The notes: generated by a model from the sequence alone, not told the origin. DNA of 64,000 nt from Arthrobacter terrae (GCF_015708085.1 NZ_JADNYM010000027.1:1-64000), one strand, 5' to 3'; numbered from the stretch's first letter, positions 23,855 through 33,221 are shown. Translations and numbers: made by a program.

Positions 23855-24373
23855 CTATGGACGGGTCGTCGACGCAGTTGTCGACGCAGTTGTCGACATG
23901 GCCGACGCGCTCGGCGCGAGGCGATCGATGGTGCCCTGCGAGATTGCGTGCAGGGCGTCAACCTGCGACGGGTCCAGCGCGTCAAACAGGTAGCGCCGCA
24001 CTCCGGCGACGTGGATAGGAGCGGCCTTCTCGAGGATGTCGCGGCCGGCAGGTGTGAGGACGATGAATGCGCTGCGTCGGTCTTCGCTGCAGTTGGAGCG
24101 TTCAATCAAGCCGCGGGCTGTCATCCGTGTGAGCTGATGGGATAGCCGACTCTTCTCCCATTGCAGCCCGCGCGCGAGTTCGAGCATCCGCACCGGGCCG
24201 TCGGGGTGCTCGCTCAGCCAGACCAGCACGACGTAGTCGGAATTCGACACCCCGGCGCCGTCCTGCAACTCCCGGTTGAGGCGGGCGGTGAGTTGGCTGT
24301 GCATATTCAAGGAGGCACGCCACGCCAGCTGTTCACGGTCATTCAACCATCGCACGTCCGATTGCTCGATCAT
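23855..24373 (-). CDS. MarR-family transcriptional regulator
   Basis: 172 residues with the MarR winged-helix core: LARGLQWEKSRLSHQLTRMTARGLIERSNCSEDRRSAFIVLTPAGRDILEKA (recognition helix and the DxR wing). The C-terminus ends in a Ser/Thr tail, STTASTTASTT, from a 12-bp repeat (tcgacgcagttg). It is divergent from a YceI gene across a 94-bp gap holding a palindrome, and probably represses it and itself. MarR proteins usually respond to phenolic or oxidative signals; the ligand here is unknown. Confidence 0.87.
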   Translation of the reverse strand: MIEQSDVRWLNDREQLAWRASLNMHSQLTARLNRELQDGAGVSNSDYVVLVWLSEHPDGPVRMLELARGLQWEKSRLSHQLTRMTARGLIERSNCSEDRRSAFIVLTPAGRDILEKAAPIHVAGVRRYLFDALDPSQVDALHAISQGTIDRLAPSASAMSTTASTTASTTRP

Positions 24374-24419
24374 TGCACCATACTATCGTAGTTGACACGT
24401 CACCTAATTCGTTCTAGAT

Positions 24420-24437
24420 TTGTTGACGTATCAACAA
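24420..24437. promoter_or_regulatory. Probable MarR operator
   Basis: TTGTTGA-CGTA-TCAACAA (24420-24437) is a near-perfect palindrome 31 bp upstream of the yceI start and within the divergent gap. A related half, tagttgacacgtca, lies at 24389-24402. The size and symmetry fit a MarR dimer site. Confidence 0.55.
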
Positions 24438-24467
24438 ACATCCATTTAATCCGATTAAGGAGCACGC

Positions 24468-25031
24468 ATGACCACCATCACCACCACCGAATTCGCAACC
24501 CTAACTGGCACCTACGCGATCGACGCAGCGCACAGCCGCATAGGTTTCGTCGCCCGCCACGCGATGGTCACCAAAGTGCGCGGCAGCTTCAACGACTTCG
24601 AGGGCACCGCCGTCCTGGACGGGTCCGACCTGTCGAAGTCCACCGTCACAGTGACCGCGCAGGTTGCCAGTATCGACACACGCAACGAGCAGCGCGACGG
24701 CCACCTGCGCACCAACGACTTCCTCGGCGCCGAGCAATTTCCGGATCTGAGCTTCACTTCGACGTCGATCACCCACGTCGGCGGCAACAACTTCGAGGTC
24801 ACTGGCGACCTCTCAATCAAGGGCGTGACTAAGTCGGTCACGTTCCCACTCGAGTTCCAGGGCGCGGCGACAGACCCGTTCGGGAACGACCGCATCGGCT
24901 TCGAAGGCGCGACTCAGATCCTCCGCAGCGAGTACGGCGTCAGCTTCAACGCACCGCTTGAGACGGGAGGCGTGTTGGTGAGCGACAAGATCACCATCGA
25001 GCTCGAGATCTCGGCCGTCAAGTCCGCCTGA
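24468..25031 (+). CDS. YceI-family lipid-binding protein
   Basis: 187 residues, normal length. The start follows attaaggagcacgc. The family pattern is clear: GTYAIDAAHSRIGFVARHAMVTKVRGSFNDFEG near the N-terminus, then QVASIDTRNEQRDGHLRTNDFLGAEQFPDLSF and GDLSIKGVTKSVTFPLEF. YceI proteins form a lipocalin-like barrel that binds an isoprenoid or fatty amide. No signal peptide is seen, so a cytoplasmic location is likely, as in other actinobacterial members. A terminator follows at 25046. Confidence 0.9.
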   Translation: MTTITTTEFATLTGTYAIDAAHSRIGFVARHAMVTKVRGSFNDFEGTAVLDGSDLSKSTVTVTAQVASIDTRNEQRDGHLRTNDFLGAEQFPDLSFTSTSITHVGGNNFEVTGDLSIKGVTKSVTFPLEFQGAATDPFGNDRIGFEGATQILRSEYGVSFNAPLETGGVLVSDKITIELEISAVKSA

Positions 25032-25045
25032 ATCGCTCGCTTTGG

Positions 25046-25079
25046 ACGGCTCACACCTCGTCGAGGTTTGAGCCGTTTG
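25046..25079 (+). terminator. Rho-independent terminator after yceI
   Basis: ACGGCTCACACCT (25046-25058) pairs with AGGTTTGAGCCGT (25064-25076) with one mismatch, loop cgtcg, followed by a short T-run. It is 15 bp past the yceI stop. Confidence 0.7.
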
Positions 25080-25234
25080 CAAGGGGCGACGCGAGTTCTC
25101 ACGGATCTGCCAAAAGTCTGGACAGCGCGAGCGACTCGACAAGATCGGCGGATTGATCTGACCCCAGCACTTGGCCGGAACCCACCTGCCGCAGTTCAAC
25201 ATCACCAAATCACGCACACGGAGGTAAATTCATC

Positions 25235-25852
25235 ATGACCACCATCAGCATCATCGGCGCGGGCAATATGGCCACCGCCATCGGCACCCGGGCGGCGAAG
25301 CACGGACACACCGTTGAGCTCTTGAGCCGCAACAGCGCCAAGGCTCAGTCGCTCGCCGACCAGATCGGCAACGGAACCACCGTCGGCACGTACGGGGCAA
25401 AGCCGGCGGGTGACATCGTCATCTTGGCAGTCCTCTATACCGGCGCGGTTGACATGGTCGCGCAGTACGGTGATGCGCTCGCCGGCAAGATCCTCGTCGA
25501 TATCACCAACCCGTTCAACGCCGACGCCACCGGACTCATGACCACCACAGGCAACTCGGTGTCCCAGCAGATTGCCACTGTCGCTCCCGATGACGCACAC
25601 GTCGTGAAGGCAATCAACACAATCTTCGGCCACGTCCTTGCCAAGGACACGCCGCTGGACGCGTTCCTCGCCGGTGACAGCGCTGAGGCGAAGGCAGGTG
25701 TCGCGGCGTTTTTGAAAAGCTTGGACATGCAGCCCCTGGACGCAGGAGGGCTCGAGATGGCTCACGCTCTCGAATGGGCTGGCGTCCTCTTGATGGGCGT
25801 GGCACGCAACGGCGCCGGCTTCGATGTTGTTTTGGGCGCAAAATCCCTCTGA
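25235..25852 (+). CDS. F420-dependent NADP reductase-like oxidoreductase
   Basis: 205 residues with an N-terminal Rossmann dinucleotide site: ISIIGAGNMATAIGTRAAKHGHTVELLSRN (GxGxMA variant), then ILAVLYTGAVDMV, ILVDITNPFN, and a C-terminal segment LEMAHALEWAGVLLMGV. This is the NPD/F420-dependent NADP oxidoreductase fold, close in size to archaeal Fno (about 210-220). In many bacteria such homologues do not use F420, so the cofactor is uncertain. A strong ribosome-binding site (acggaggtaaatt) supports the start. It lies downstream of MarR-YceI and may belong to the same redox-response cluster, though a terminator separates them. Confidence 0.8.
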   Translation: MTTISIIGAGNMATAIGTRAAKHGHTVELLSRNSAKAQSLADQIGNGTTVGTYGAKPAGDIVILAVLYTGAVDMVAQYGDALAGKILVDITNPFNADATGLMTTTGNSVSQQIATVAPDDAHVVKAINTIFGHVLAKDTPLDAFLAGDSAEAKAGVAAFLKSLDMQPLDAGGLEMAHALEWAGVLLMGVARNGAGFDVVLGAKSL

Positions 25853-26360
25853 ACACGTCCACCGTGGTTTCATGGACCGGCTTCAGCCGGCAGATGGTCA
25901 CCTCGACACTCTGATCACCTTCGACACGAGTTCGCCGACTCGATCAATGCCGACCCGAGGAATCATTCTCCGCGAAGTCAGTTAGTGCCGGGACCCCTAG
26001 CACCCTGACGGGGAGCCACCGGGCTGGCTAGTACCTCCAGTCCAGACTGGGAGCCGCTCGAACCGCATAGCAAGTTGAGTTCCCGCATCATTCCGCCGAT
26101 TCCTATGTCGCGTTCGAGAAGCCGCTCGCCCATTGATGTGCGACGTGGCTGGCGAACCCTATCCGCCGGTGAGACCGCCACGCGCCAATCGAAAAACCGA
26201 GATGGACGGGGAGCCAGAATCGCCAGGGGTTGGCACCATTCTCACGATCTCTTCCGAAGGCTGAGGCGGTCATAGGATTTTTACGGCCCGGTACTCCTAC
26301 CCCTGCGGGATGCAGCATGATCTTGACGGAGCTACCGGCTTAGCGTTTTTCTCGGCATAA
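25853..26360. other. 508-bp stretch without a supportable gene
   Basis: No frame with family features. Near its right end (26329-26360) the run ggagctaccggcttagcg leads into the 32-bp palindrome, and ggcttag recurs in both. Confidence 0.45.
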
Positions 26361-26392
26361 TCCGAACTAAGCCGATATCGGCTTAGTTCGGA
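26361..26392. repeat. Perfect 32-bp palindrome
   Basis: The half-site TCCGAACTAAGCCGAT (26361-26376) is followed directly by its exact reverse complement (26377-26392) without spacer. It lies exactly at the point where the reading frame of the next remnant opens, as if two ends of an element were joined here. Confidence 0.85.
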
Positions 26393-26688
26393 CAAGGGAT
26401 CGGGCCATCCAGCGACGGCAACGTGTTGCTGAGGCTGTTTCCCATTGGCGCGATGATGCGCTCAGCCTGGGGGCCGAGCCTGACCTCTTGGGGTTCATGG
26501 ATCGGGCATTCGATGGGGACAATGCACAACGTGTCGGCTCATTGGCAGTGGCACCGCTCGTGATTGACCTCGCCGACGCCACACGCCCGGCGAATACAGA
26601 GATCCCTCCTCAGGGGAAAGTCTGGGTTCCTGAACACCCGCGCGCAGGCAAGACAGTTCGCGGACACTACCGCAAACGTCGAAGCTGA
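26371..26688 (+). pseudogene. Open frame remnant with conserved C-terminal VPEHxRxGKTVRGHYRKRR
   Basis: The frame opens inside the palindrome and runs 105 codons: RQRVAEAVSHWRDDALSLGAEPDLLGFMDRAFDGDNAQR, then a linker, and the basic end VPEHPRAGKTVRGHYRKRRS. It reads like a natural protein but has no upstream start codon; only an internal ATG at 26488 is available. The gene has probably lost its 5' part. The last 30 residues recur at 8523-8610. The family is not recognised. Confidence 0.4.
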
Positions 26689-26722
26689 CCGGCAAGCTCA
26701 GGGACGGCACTCGTCAGGCGGT
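26604..26722 (+). repeat. Block duplicated at 8523-8640 (copy 2)
   Basis: Same block as copy 1, here intact relative to the downstream gene. Only about 30 bp separate it from the upstream region of the AlkD-like gene, whose start region is also duplicated (9673-9765). Confidence 0.75.
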
Positions 26723-26798
26723 TCCAGATGCTAGCCCCTTGGGTGACAGTGCTTTTCGGCTAGGCTGAACCTCCATACATTTCGGAGAGAAGGGTGAG

Positions 26799-27485
26799 AT
26801 GGCCGAGACGACTATCACCAGTACCACGGCGGCTGAGGTGATGGCGGAGTTGGCCGCGCTGGAGGACCCGAAGGCACGGGCGGTGAACGAGAAACACGGT
26901 GACGACCATGGGGTGAACCTGGGCAAACTGCGGGGGGTCGCGAAGCGGCTGAAGAAGCAGCAGGAACTTGCGCGACAGCTCTGGGCAACTGGTGACACGG
27001 CGGCGAGACTGGTGGCGCTCCTGATTTGCCGCCCGAAGGACTTTGGGCGTGACGAGCTGGACGCCATGGTGCGCGAGGCGCGCATCCCCAAAGTGAACGA
27101 CTGGCTCGTGAATTATGTGGTGAAGAAGAGCCCGCACGCCGAGGAGCTGCGCGTGGCCTGGTTCGCCGATCCGGATCCGATAGTTGCCAGCGCCGGTTGG
27201 ACGCTTACCAGTGAATGCGTTACGAAGCAGGCTGTTGGCCTGGACCTTTCAGGGTTGCTCGATACCATTGAGGCGCAGATGAAGGACGCGCCGGACCGCC
27301 TGCAATGGGCCATGAACCACTGCCTGGCCCAAATCGGGATCGAGCACGCCGAGCATCGCGCCCGGGCCATCACCATTGGTGAGCGCCTGGGAGTACTCAA
27401 GGATTACCCCACGCCGCCGAATTGCACGTCTCCGTTCACGCCCATTTGGATCACGGAGATGGTGCGCAGAAAGCAGGAGCCGTAG
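26799..27485 (+). CDS. DNA alkylation repair-like (AlkD-type HEAT) protein
   Basis: 228 residues with helical repeats: VNLGKLRGVAKRLKKQQELARQLWATGDTAARLVALLICRPKDFG, DWLVNYVVKKSPHAEELRVAWFADPDPIVASAGWTLTSECV, and DRLQWAMNHCLAQIGIEHAEHRARAITIGERLGVLKDYPTPPNCTSPF. This matches the AlkD-related family found widely in bacteria, in which most members are uncharacterised; true AlkD excises bulky alkylated bases. It starts after ggagagaagg. Its promoter and first codons exist as a remnant at 9676-9770. The catalytic Trp/Asp set of AlkD cannot be assigned with confidence by eye. Confidence 0.78.
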   Translation: MAETTITSTTAAEVMAELAALEDPKARAVNEKHGDDHGVNLGKLRGVAKRLKKQQELARQLWATGDTAARLVALLICRPKDFGRDELDAMVREARIPKVNDWLVNYVVKKSPHAEELRVAWFADPDPIVASAGWTLTSECVTKQAVGLDLSGLLDTIEAQMKDAPDRLQWAMNHCLAQIGIEHAEHRARAITIGERLGVLKDYPTPPNCTSPFTPIWITEMVRRKQEP

Positions 27486-27659
27486 GAACACAGGAACCGG
27501 ACGGCGAGCCATGCTGCCCGGGCCAGGTGCACTGGCAGCAGGAGATCAAGCCGAAAGCGGCGATTTCACTGGGACCGAAGCCGAACTCGGCGATGCGGGT
27601 CAACATTGCGGTCAGCATCACGGAGAACCGAGGAACGACTCGGGGTGACGGGGAGTCCG

Positions 27660-28745
27660 TCAGTCGTCCCAGCGGCCGGTTTTGAAGAAGTGCTCGATGG
27701 TGCCGGTGTTGGCGCCGGGTTCGAGGCCTTTTTCTGCCAGCCACGCCTGGTTGTTGTAGCTGCCCGCATACCTTTCGCCGCCGTCGCACATCAGGGACAC
27801 GACGCTGCCGCGCTCGCCGTTGGCGATCATCTGCGCGATCAGCTGCCAGACACCCCAGAGATTCGTCCCGGTCGAGGGACCGGCGAATAGGCCGGTGAGC
27901 TTGCGCAGGTGCATCATGGCGGCGACCGATGCGGCATCCGGGACCTGGATCATGTGGTCGATCACGGAGGGGACAAAGCTCGGTTCCATTCGGGACCTGC
28001 CGATGCCTTCAATGCGTGAGGGAATCCCCGTGGTGTGCTGGGTATTGCCGGTCTTCCACGCGGGGTAGAACGCGGAGTTCTCCGGGTCGACCACGGCCAG
28101 TGATGTGGCGTACCGGTTGTAGCGCAGGTAACGGCCGATGGTGGCGCTGGTGCCCCCAGTGCCGGCACCGACGACGATCCAGCGGGGGATGGGATGCTCC
28201 TCCAGGGCGAGCTGGCCGAAGATGGATTCGGCGATGTTGTTGTTACCGCGCCAGTCTGTGGCTCGTTCCGCGTAGGTGAATTGGTCCATGTAGTGGCCTC
28301 CGCAATCAGCGGCCAGCCCGGCAGCGACGCTGTAGACCTGGTCCGCACGCTCCACGAAATGGCAGCGGCCGCCGGATTGTTCGATCAGGGCGGTCTTCTC
28401 CGGGCTGGTGGTGCTCGCCATGACGGCGATAAACGGAAGGCCAAGCAGCCGGGCAAAGTAGGCCTCGGAGACGGCGGTGCTACCGGAGCTTGCCTCCACG
28501 ATCGTGGTGTCTTCGCGGATCCAGCCGTTGACCAGCCCGAACAGGAACAGCGAGCGGGCCAGGCGGTGCTTGAGGCTGCCGGAATGATGCGTTGACTCGT
28601 CTTTGAGGTACAGCTGCACGCCCCAGGATTCCGGCAGTGGCACCGCGTACAGGTGTGTGTCGGCAGAGCGGTTGTTTTCGGCCATGATGAGGCGGAGGGC
28701 GTCATCCGCCCAGGTGCGCGCGGAAGTGTCGCTGACGGTATGCAT
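27660..28745 (-). CDS. PLP-dependent cysteine synthase-family enzyme (possible L-cysteine desulfhydrase)
   Basis: 361 residues from the ATG at 28745, which removes 36 unlikely upstream codons. The fold-type II PLP core is clear: [22 protein letters not shown] with the probable PLP Lys at 59, [20 protein letters not shown], the glycine loop [17 protein letters not shown], and [17 protein letters not shown] at the end. It most resembles the actinobacterial Cds1-like group (cysteine to H2S, pyruvate and ammonia) rather than CysK. Convergent with nothing nearby; divergent from corA across 146 bp. Specific activity is inferred. Confidence 0.78.
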   Translation of the reverse strand: MHTVSDTSARTWADDALRLIMAENNRSADTHLYAVPLPESWGVQLYLKDESTHHSGSLKHRLARSLFLFGLVNGWIREDTTIVEASSGSTAVSEAYFARLLGLPFIAVMASTTSPEKTALIEQSGGRCHFVERADQVYSVAAGLAADCGGHYMDQFTYAERATDWRGNNNIAESIFGQLALEEHPIPRWIVVGAGTGGTSATIGRYLRYNRYATSLAVVDPENSAFYPAWKTGNTQHTTGIPSRIEGIGRSRMEPSFVPSVIDHMIQVPDAASVAAMMHLRKLTGLFAGPSTGTNLWGVWQLIAQMIANGERGSVVSLMCDGGERYAGSYNNQAWLAEKGLEPGANTGTIEHFFKTGRWDD

Positions 28746-28891
28746 ACTGGTCAGCTTATTGCACACCCTTGCTGCGCGGTCTTTGAGCACGGCTTTTGCA
28801 GGTAGAGGCGTTTTTAGTGCACGGCTTAACTGCACGGGCGGGGCAGCCGGCACCGAGATTGGCGCAACTGGATGCTGGCTAGAGTGGTTTA

Positions 28892-30016
28892 ATGCTACGA
28901 ATCAGGGTCTACCGTAACGGCCGGGTTACGGATGAAAAGATTGAGGTGAACCAGCTGGGCCGGCTGGCGAAGGACCAGGACGCGACGATCTGGGTGGATG
29001 TGGATTCCCCAGATCCGGAGACCATCGAGGCGTTGCGGGATCAGCTGGGTTTCCACAAGCTGGCGGTGGAGGACGTGTTGGGTACGCGGCAGCGGCCCAA
29101 ATTGGAGACGTACGGGGACCACTTCTTCCTGAACGCCTACGTCACTGAGGTTCGCGAGGTTCGCGAGGTCCGCGAGGTCCGCAAGCTCCGCAAGGACGAG
29201 GAATCCCGCGGGAATCCGGATGCAGCGCCGGCTCCGCCGCTGGGACGGGGTCCGGATGAGGATGCGGGAGAAGACCCGGACCAGGACCCCGGCCAGGGTG
29301 CTGACCTGCGGCTGCGAACCACCGAGGTCTCCGCTTTCATCACCGGCAATGTTGTGGTGGTGGTGCCCGGTGGCAGTGGTTTTGACGCCCAAGAGGTGTT
29401 AACCCGGGCCGACGAAAACGCCGACATCTGCCACAGTGGATCGGGTTTTTTGGTTTACAGCCTGTTGGATTACCTGGTGGACAAGCAGCTGGAGGCGGCA
29501 GAGGCCTTTGATGGCTCTGCCGATGATTTGGGTTCCCTGCTGTTTGCCCGCCGGCCGCAGGACATTCAAATGCGCAGCTTCCGGCTGCACAAGGAGCTGA
29601 CGGTTCTGCGCCGGGTGCTGGTGCCGATGCGGGAGGTACTCAGCGCCGTGCTTCGTCATGAATCCGCCCCGCAGAATGCTGCGGGCGCGGCAAACTCGGA
29701 GTTGCTGCCGTATTTTCAGGATGTCTATGACCATGTGCTTCGGGCGGTGGACTGGACCGAATCGGCCAGGGATATGGTCAACAACGTTCTGCAGACCTAC
29801 CTGACCATTCAGGGCAACAACATGAACATCATTATGAAGAAAGTGACCAGCTGGGCTGCCATTATTGCGGTACCTACAGCGATCACGGGTTTCTATGGCA
29901 TGAATGTGCCATATCCGGGCGTCGGCACGCAGTGGGGAGTCGCGGTGGCGGTGGTCGTGATGCTTGCGATGTCGGTGGTCCTGTATACGGTGTTTAAACG
30001 CAGGAACTGGCTCTGA
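28892..30016 (+). CDS. corA: CorA-family magnesium/cobalt transporter
   Basis: 374 residues. The cytoplasmic domain is followed by two C-terminal helices around the GMN signature: [13 protein letters not shown] (GMN at 336-338), ending KRRNWL. Coiled-coil part: [31 protein letters not shown] and [34 protein letters not shown]. Between the N-terminal strands there is a charged insert (about 86-140): [18 protein letters not shown] from a 9-bp repeat, then acidic [16 protein letters not shown]. Forms a pentameric Mg channel. The start has a weak ribosome-binding site. Confidence 0.9.
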   Translation: MLRIRVYRNGRVTDEKIEVNQLGRLAKDQDATIWVDVDSPDPETIEALRDQLGFHKLAVEDVLGTRQRPKLETYGDHFFLNAYVTEVREVREVREVRKLRKDEESRGNPDAAPAPPLGRGPDEDAGEDPDQDPGQGADLRLRTTEVSAFITGNVVVVVPGGSGFDAQEVLTRADENADICHSGSGFLVYSLLDYLVDKQLEAAEAFDGSADDLGSLLFARRPQDIQMRSFRLHKELTVLRRVLVPMREVLSAVLRHESAPQNAAGAANSELLPYFQDVYDHVLRAVDWTESARDMVNNVLQTYLTIQGNNMNIIMKKVTSWAAIIAVPTAITGFYGMNVPYPGVGTQWGVAVAVVVMLAMSVVLYTVFKRRNWL

Positions 30017-30080
30017 TCCGGTGAGCGAAAGCGGACAGGACAGGACAGGATCGAAGAATGTGCGCTATGAGGGAGCTGCC

Positions 30081-31037
30081 GTGAAGACGCTGATAAATGT
30101 AACTGAGCTCCGGGAACGGATGCAGGCTGGAACGCGGACGGTGCTGCTGGACGTCCGCTGGACCCTCGGTGGTCCGCATGGCCACGATCCCTACCTCCGC
30201 GGGCACATACCCGGCGCGGTCTTTGTGGATCTGGAAACGGAACTTTCCGGGCATGGCAAGGCGCAGCAGGGCCGTCACCCGCTGCCGGATCCGGCGGCTC
30301 TCACCCAGGCAGCGCGCGGCTGGGGGATAAATTCCGGAGACACGGTGGTGGCCTATGACGACGGCGGCAACATGGCTGCGGCGCGCTTGTGGTGGCTGTT
30401 GCGCGACGGCGGCTTTGACCGGGTAGCGCTGCTGGACGGCGGTCTGGGTGCCTGGCGTGCCGCCGGTTATCCAATCGCCGACGGCGACCAACGGCCGCCG
30501 GCGGGCGACGTCCAGTTGGCGTCGGGCCGGATGCCGACGATTGGGATTGGCACGATCAAAAATGGTGCGACTGGAACTGAGGCACTTGGAAACGACTCGG
30601 TGAGTTCCGCCTCGGCTGGACTTGATGACGTGCGTCGGTGGCCCTCGTCGGGCGTCCTGCTCGATGCCCGTGCTGGTGAGCGGTATCGCGGTGAGACGGA
30701 ACCCATGGATCCGCGTGCTGGTCATATTCCCGGAGCCGTGAACGCCCCGACTTCAGCCAATCTGACAGCAGACAAGCGCTTCCTTCCCCCCGCGGAGCTG
30801 GCCGCGAGGTTCGCCGCTTTAGGTGTGACGCCGTCGTCCGCCGTTGCCGTCTACTGCGGTTCCGGGGTCACCGCTGCGCACGAAATTGCTGCCCTGGAAA
30901 TTGCGGGCATTCGCGCAACACTCTTTCCGGGATCGTGGTCGGCCTGGTCCAATCACCCGGAGCTGCCCGTAGCGACCGGGCCCCAGCCGGCGCAGCGGCA
31001 GCAGACCGGGAACTCCCAGAATCCCGCGATAAAATGA
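30081..31037 (+). CDS. sseA: Thiosulfate/3-mercaptopyruvate sulfurtransferase (tandem rhodanese)
   Basis: 318 residues from GTG 30081, which follows gagggagctgcc. Two rhodanese domains: an inactive N-terminal one (LLDVRWTLGGPHGHDPYLRGHIPGAVFVDLE, 20-150) and a C-terminal one with the active Cys in VYCGSGVTAAHEIAALE near 270. The loop CGSGVT fits 3-mercaptopyruvate or thiosulfate sulfurtransferases. The interdomain region holds a Gly/Ser/Thr-rich insert (about 160-185). It is followed 4 bp later by an alcohol dehydrogenase gene, so they may share a transcript. Confidence 0.88.
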   Translation: MKTLINVTELRERMQAGTRTVLLDVRWTLGGPHGHDPYLRGHIPGAVFVDLETELSGHGKAQQGRHPLPDPAALTQAARGWGINSGDTVVAYDDGGNMAAARLWWLLRDGGFDRVALLDGGLGAWRAAGYPIADGDQRPPAGDVQLASGRMPTIGIGTIKNGATGTEALGNDSVSSASAGLDDVRRWPSSGVLLDARAGERYRGETEPMDPRAGHIPGAVNAPTSANLTADKRFLPPAELAARFAALGVTPSSAVAVYCGSGVTAAHEIAALEIAGIRATLFPGSWSAWSNHPELPVATGPQPAQRQQTGNSQNPAIK

Positions 31038-31041
31038 ACCA

Positions 31042-32091
31042 ATGAGTATTACGAAGGCCTATGCGTCCGATTCTCCCACCAGCGGTTTTGCCGCCTCAAC
31101 GTTAGACCGGCGCGAGCCCGGACCCACCGATGTGGAAATTGCCATTGATTTTTGTGGACTTTGCCACTCCGATGTTCATTCGATCCGGGGCGAATGGGGC
31201 GGCAACAGCTATCCCTTGACGCCCGGGCATGAAATTGTGGGCAAGGTCAGCGCCGTTGGTTCCGATGTAACCTCTTTCGCTCCCGGAGACGCCGTGGGCG
31301 TGGGCTGCATGGTCGACTCGTGCCGTGAATGTGACAGTTGCCTCAAAGGGTTCGAGCAGTACTGCGAACGTGGAATGACCGGCACTTATGGAGCCGTGGA
31401 TAAGCGCAACGGTTCGGTGGTCACCCAAGGCGGGTACTCGCAGAGCATCGTGGTGGACCAGGGCTATGTGCTGCGCGTTCCTGCCAATCTGGACCCCGCT
31501 GCCGTCGCACCGTTGCTTTGCGCCGGCATTACCACCTACTCGCCGCTGCGCCGTCTGAATGTGGACAAAGGCGACACCGTTGGTGTGATCGGGCTCGGCG
31601 GCCTTGGACACATGGCCGTCAAGATTGCCAAGGCGATGGGAGCCAGCGTGACCGTTTTCACCAGCTCGCCGGCCAAGGAGGAGGCTGCCCGCGCACTGGG
31701 GGCCGATAGTGTGGTCGTGTCCAGCGACGCACAGCAGCTGGAAGCGGCGAATGATTCCCTCAATGTCATTATCGATACGGTAGCTGCCGTACACGATCTG
31801 AATCCCTATTTGCGTACGCTTAAGCGTGATGGCTCCCTGGTCCAGCTGGGCTTGCCGGCCGGGGAGATGCCCGCGGTGAATCCCGGGCAGCTGATCAGCA
31901 AGCGCCTGTCCTATAGCGGGTCACTGATCGGCGGGATCGCGGAAACCCAGGAAATGCTGGACTTCTGCGCCGAGCACAACGTGGTCTCCAGCATCGAGAT
32001 GGTCAGTGCCGGCCAGCTGGATGCGGCATATGACCGAATGGTGGCCGGTGATGTGAAGTACCGTTTTGTCCTGGACACCTCGACCCTTTAA
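31042..32091 (+). CDS. Zinc-dependent NADP alcohol dehydrogenase (CAD/YahK type)
   Basis: 349 residues, standard medium-chain size. Catalytic zinc residues: CGLCHSDVHS (36-45), PGHEIVGKV, and the later Cys in AGITTYSPL region. Structural zinc: the four Cys in CRECDSCLKGFEQYC (near 95-110). Dinucleotide site GVIGLGGLGHMAVKIAKAMGA at about 175-195. This is the cinnamyl-alcohol-dehydrogenase-like branch that reduces aldehydes with NADPH. No neighbour indicates a particular substrate. Confidence 0.9.
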   Translation: MSITKAYASDSPTSGFAASTLDRREPGPTDVEIAIDFCGLCHSDVHSIRGEWGGNSYPLTPGHEIVGKVSAVGSDVTSFAPGDAVGVGCMVDSCRECDSCLKGFEQYCERGMTGTYGAVDKRNGSVVTQGGYSQSIVVDQGYVLRVPANLDPAAVAPLLCAGITTYSPLRRLNVDKGDTVGVIGLGGLGHMAVKIAKAMGASVTVFTSSPAKEEAARALGADSVVVSSDAQQLEAANDSLNVIIDTVAAVHDLNPYLRTLKRDGSLVQLGLPAGEMPAVNPGQLISKRLSYSGSLIGGIAETQEMLDFCAEHNVVSSIEMVSAGQLDAAYDRMVAGDVKYRFVLDTSTL

Positions 32092-32100
32092 GGACGCATC

Positions 32101-32529
32101 ATGGCAACGCTGTTCAGCCGCATCATCGCCGGCGAAATTCCCGGCCGCTTCGTCTGGAAAGACGACGACCTGGTGGCATTTCTGACCATCGGTCCGCTCA
32201 CCGACGGCCACACGCTGGTGGTGCCGCGGGAGGAAATCGACCGCTGGACGGATGCTCCTCCGGCGCTGATGGCGCGGCTGACAACCGTGGCGCAGACGAT
32301 CGGTCAGGCGCAGGTTCAGGCATTCGGGGTGGAGCGGGCCGGGCTGGTCATTGCCGGCTTCGAGGTGGAACACCTGCACGTGCATGTTTTCCCGGCACAC
32401 TCGATGGCGGACTTCGATTTCAGCCGGGTGGACAACTCCCCGGACCCGGCAGTCTTGGACGGCAACGCGGAGAAGCTCCGGGCCGCGCTGCGCGAGGCCG
32501 GGCACGGGGAGTTCATTCCGGAAGGCTGA
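32101..32529 (+). CDS. HIT-family nucleotide hydrolase
   Basis: 142 residues. The histidine triad is HLHVHVFP (about 98-105), with the usual start ATLFSRIIAGEIPGRFVWKDDDLVAFLTIGPLTDGHTLVVPR. HIT proteins hydrolyse nucleotide phosphoramidates or dinucleoside polyphosphates; the exact substrate is unknown. The start follows aaggacgcatc, 9 bp after the alcohol dehydrogenase stop. Confidence 0.9.
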   Translation: MATLFSRIIAGEIPGRFVWKDDDLVAFLTIGPLTDGHTLVVPREEIDRWTDAPPALMARLTTVAQTIGQAQVQAFGVERAGLVIAGFEVEHLHVHVFPAHSMADFDFSRVDNSPDPAVLDGNAEKLRAALREAGHGEFIPEG

Positions 32530-32630
32530 GCCCGGAGTGTCGGGTGCCTCTCGCGCTGAAGGTGTTTGCGCTGAAGGTGTTTGCATGGATCCGGTGTCCG
32601 CGCCGCAGCCGGTGTTGGGCTGTGCCGGGG

Positions 32631-33221
32631 TTAGTCGGGGAACCTGGTCCACAGCCGGGGCCCGGGAAAAGCACCGGTGTCCACCGCGCTGACGGCGTTG
32701 CTGGCGTCCGCAGCGGGTACGTCAGCGCAGAAGAAACCGGCCCGCTCGGCCACCCGTTCGCTAGGGCGGTTTCCGTCCTGCGTCCACAGCGCTACATAAG
32801 GTGCACCGGCCGACAGCGCCCAACCGGCAAGGACATTGACCACGGCCGTCGCTGTGCCTTGTCCGCGCCCGGCGGGCAGCAGCGCGTAGAAGATCTCGGG
32901 AGCGTCGTCGCTGTTTTTGATTCCCGCAGTTCCAGCCACGGCTCCGTTGCGTTCCAGCACGTACCGGGCGCTGATGCCGGCCGCTGCTGACTCCCGTGCA
33001 CGAACAATGCGTGCGCACGCTTGCTCGTGGGTGAGGTGCGCAGGGTAAAACGTCCAGGTCACCACGTCGGCACAGGCAGAGAGCGCTTGTTCCATTTGCG
33101 CATCCTGTTCCAGCTGTGCATCCACACCCTGCGTATCCACACCGCCGAGCCGCCGGAGCCGCACTGGACCGGTGGCGAGGACAGCCGGCGGCAGCTGAAT
33201 CTGCACGCGCGGCGTCCTCAC
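32631..33221 (-). CDS. GNAT-family N-acetyltransferase
   Basis: 196 residues. The RimJ/RimL-like pattern is visible: VRLRRLGGVD at the start, ARYVLERNGAVAGTAGIKNSDDAPEIFYALLPAGRGQGTATAVVNVLAGWAL (the acetyl-CoA loop GRGQGTA), and WTQDGNRPSERVAERAGFF. It may acetylate an amine, such as an N-terminal alanine, but the substrate is unknown. A short QLEQDAQMEQ repeat is present near 33-44. Its start overlaps the hrpA stop by 4 bp on the same strand, so it is co-translated behind hrpA. Confidence 0.83.
   Translation of the reverse strand: MRTPRVQIQLPPAVLATGPVRLRRLGGVDTQGVDAQLEQDAQMEQALSACADVVTWTFYPAHLTHEQACARIVRARESAAAGISARYVLERNGAVAGTAGIKNSDDAPEIFYALLPAGRGQGTATAVVNVLAGWALSAGAPYVALWTQDGNRPSERVAERAGFFCADVPAADASNAVSAVDTGAFPGPRLWTRFPD

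Noticed and set aside
32544-32990. Forward frame of 148 codons opposite the GNAT gene
   Set aside because: Antisense to a gene with a clear acetyl-CoA loop; no motif of its own.
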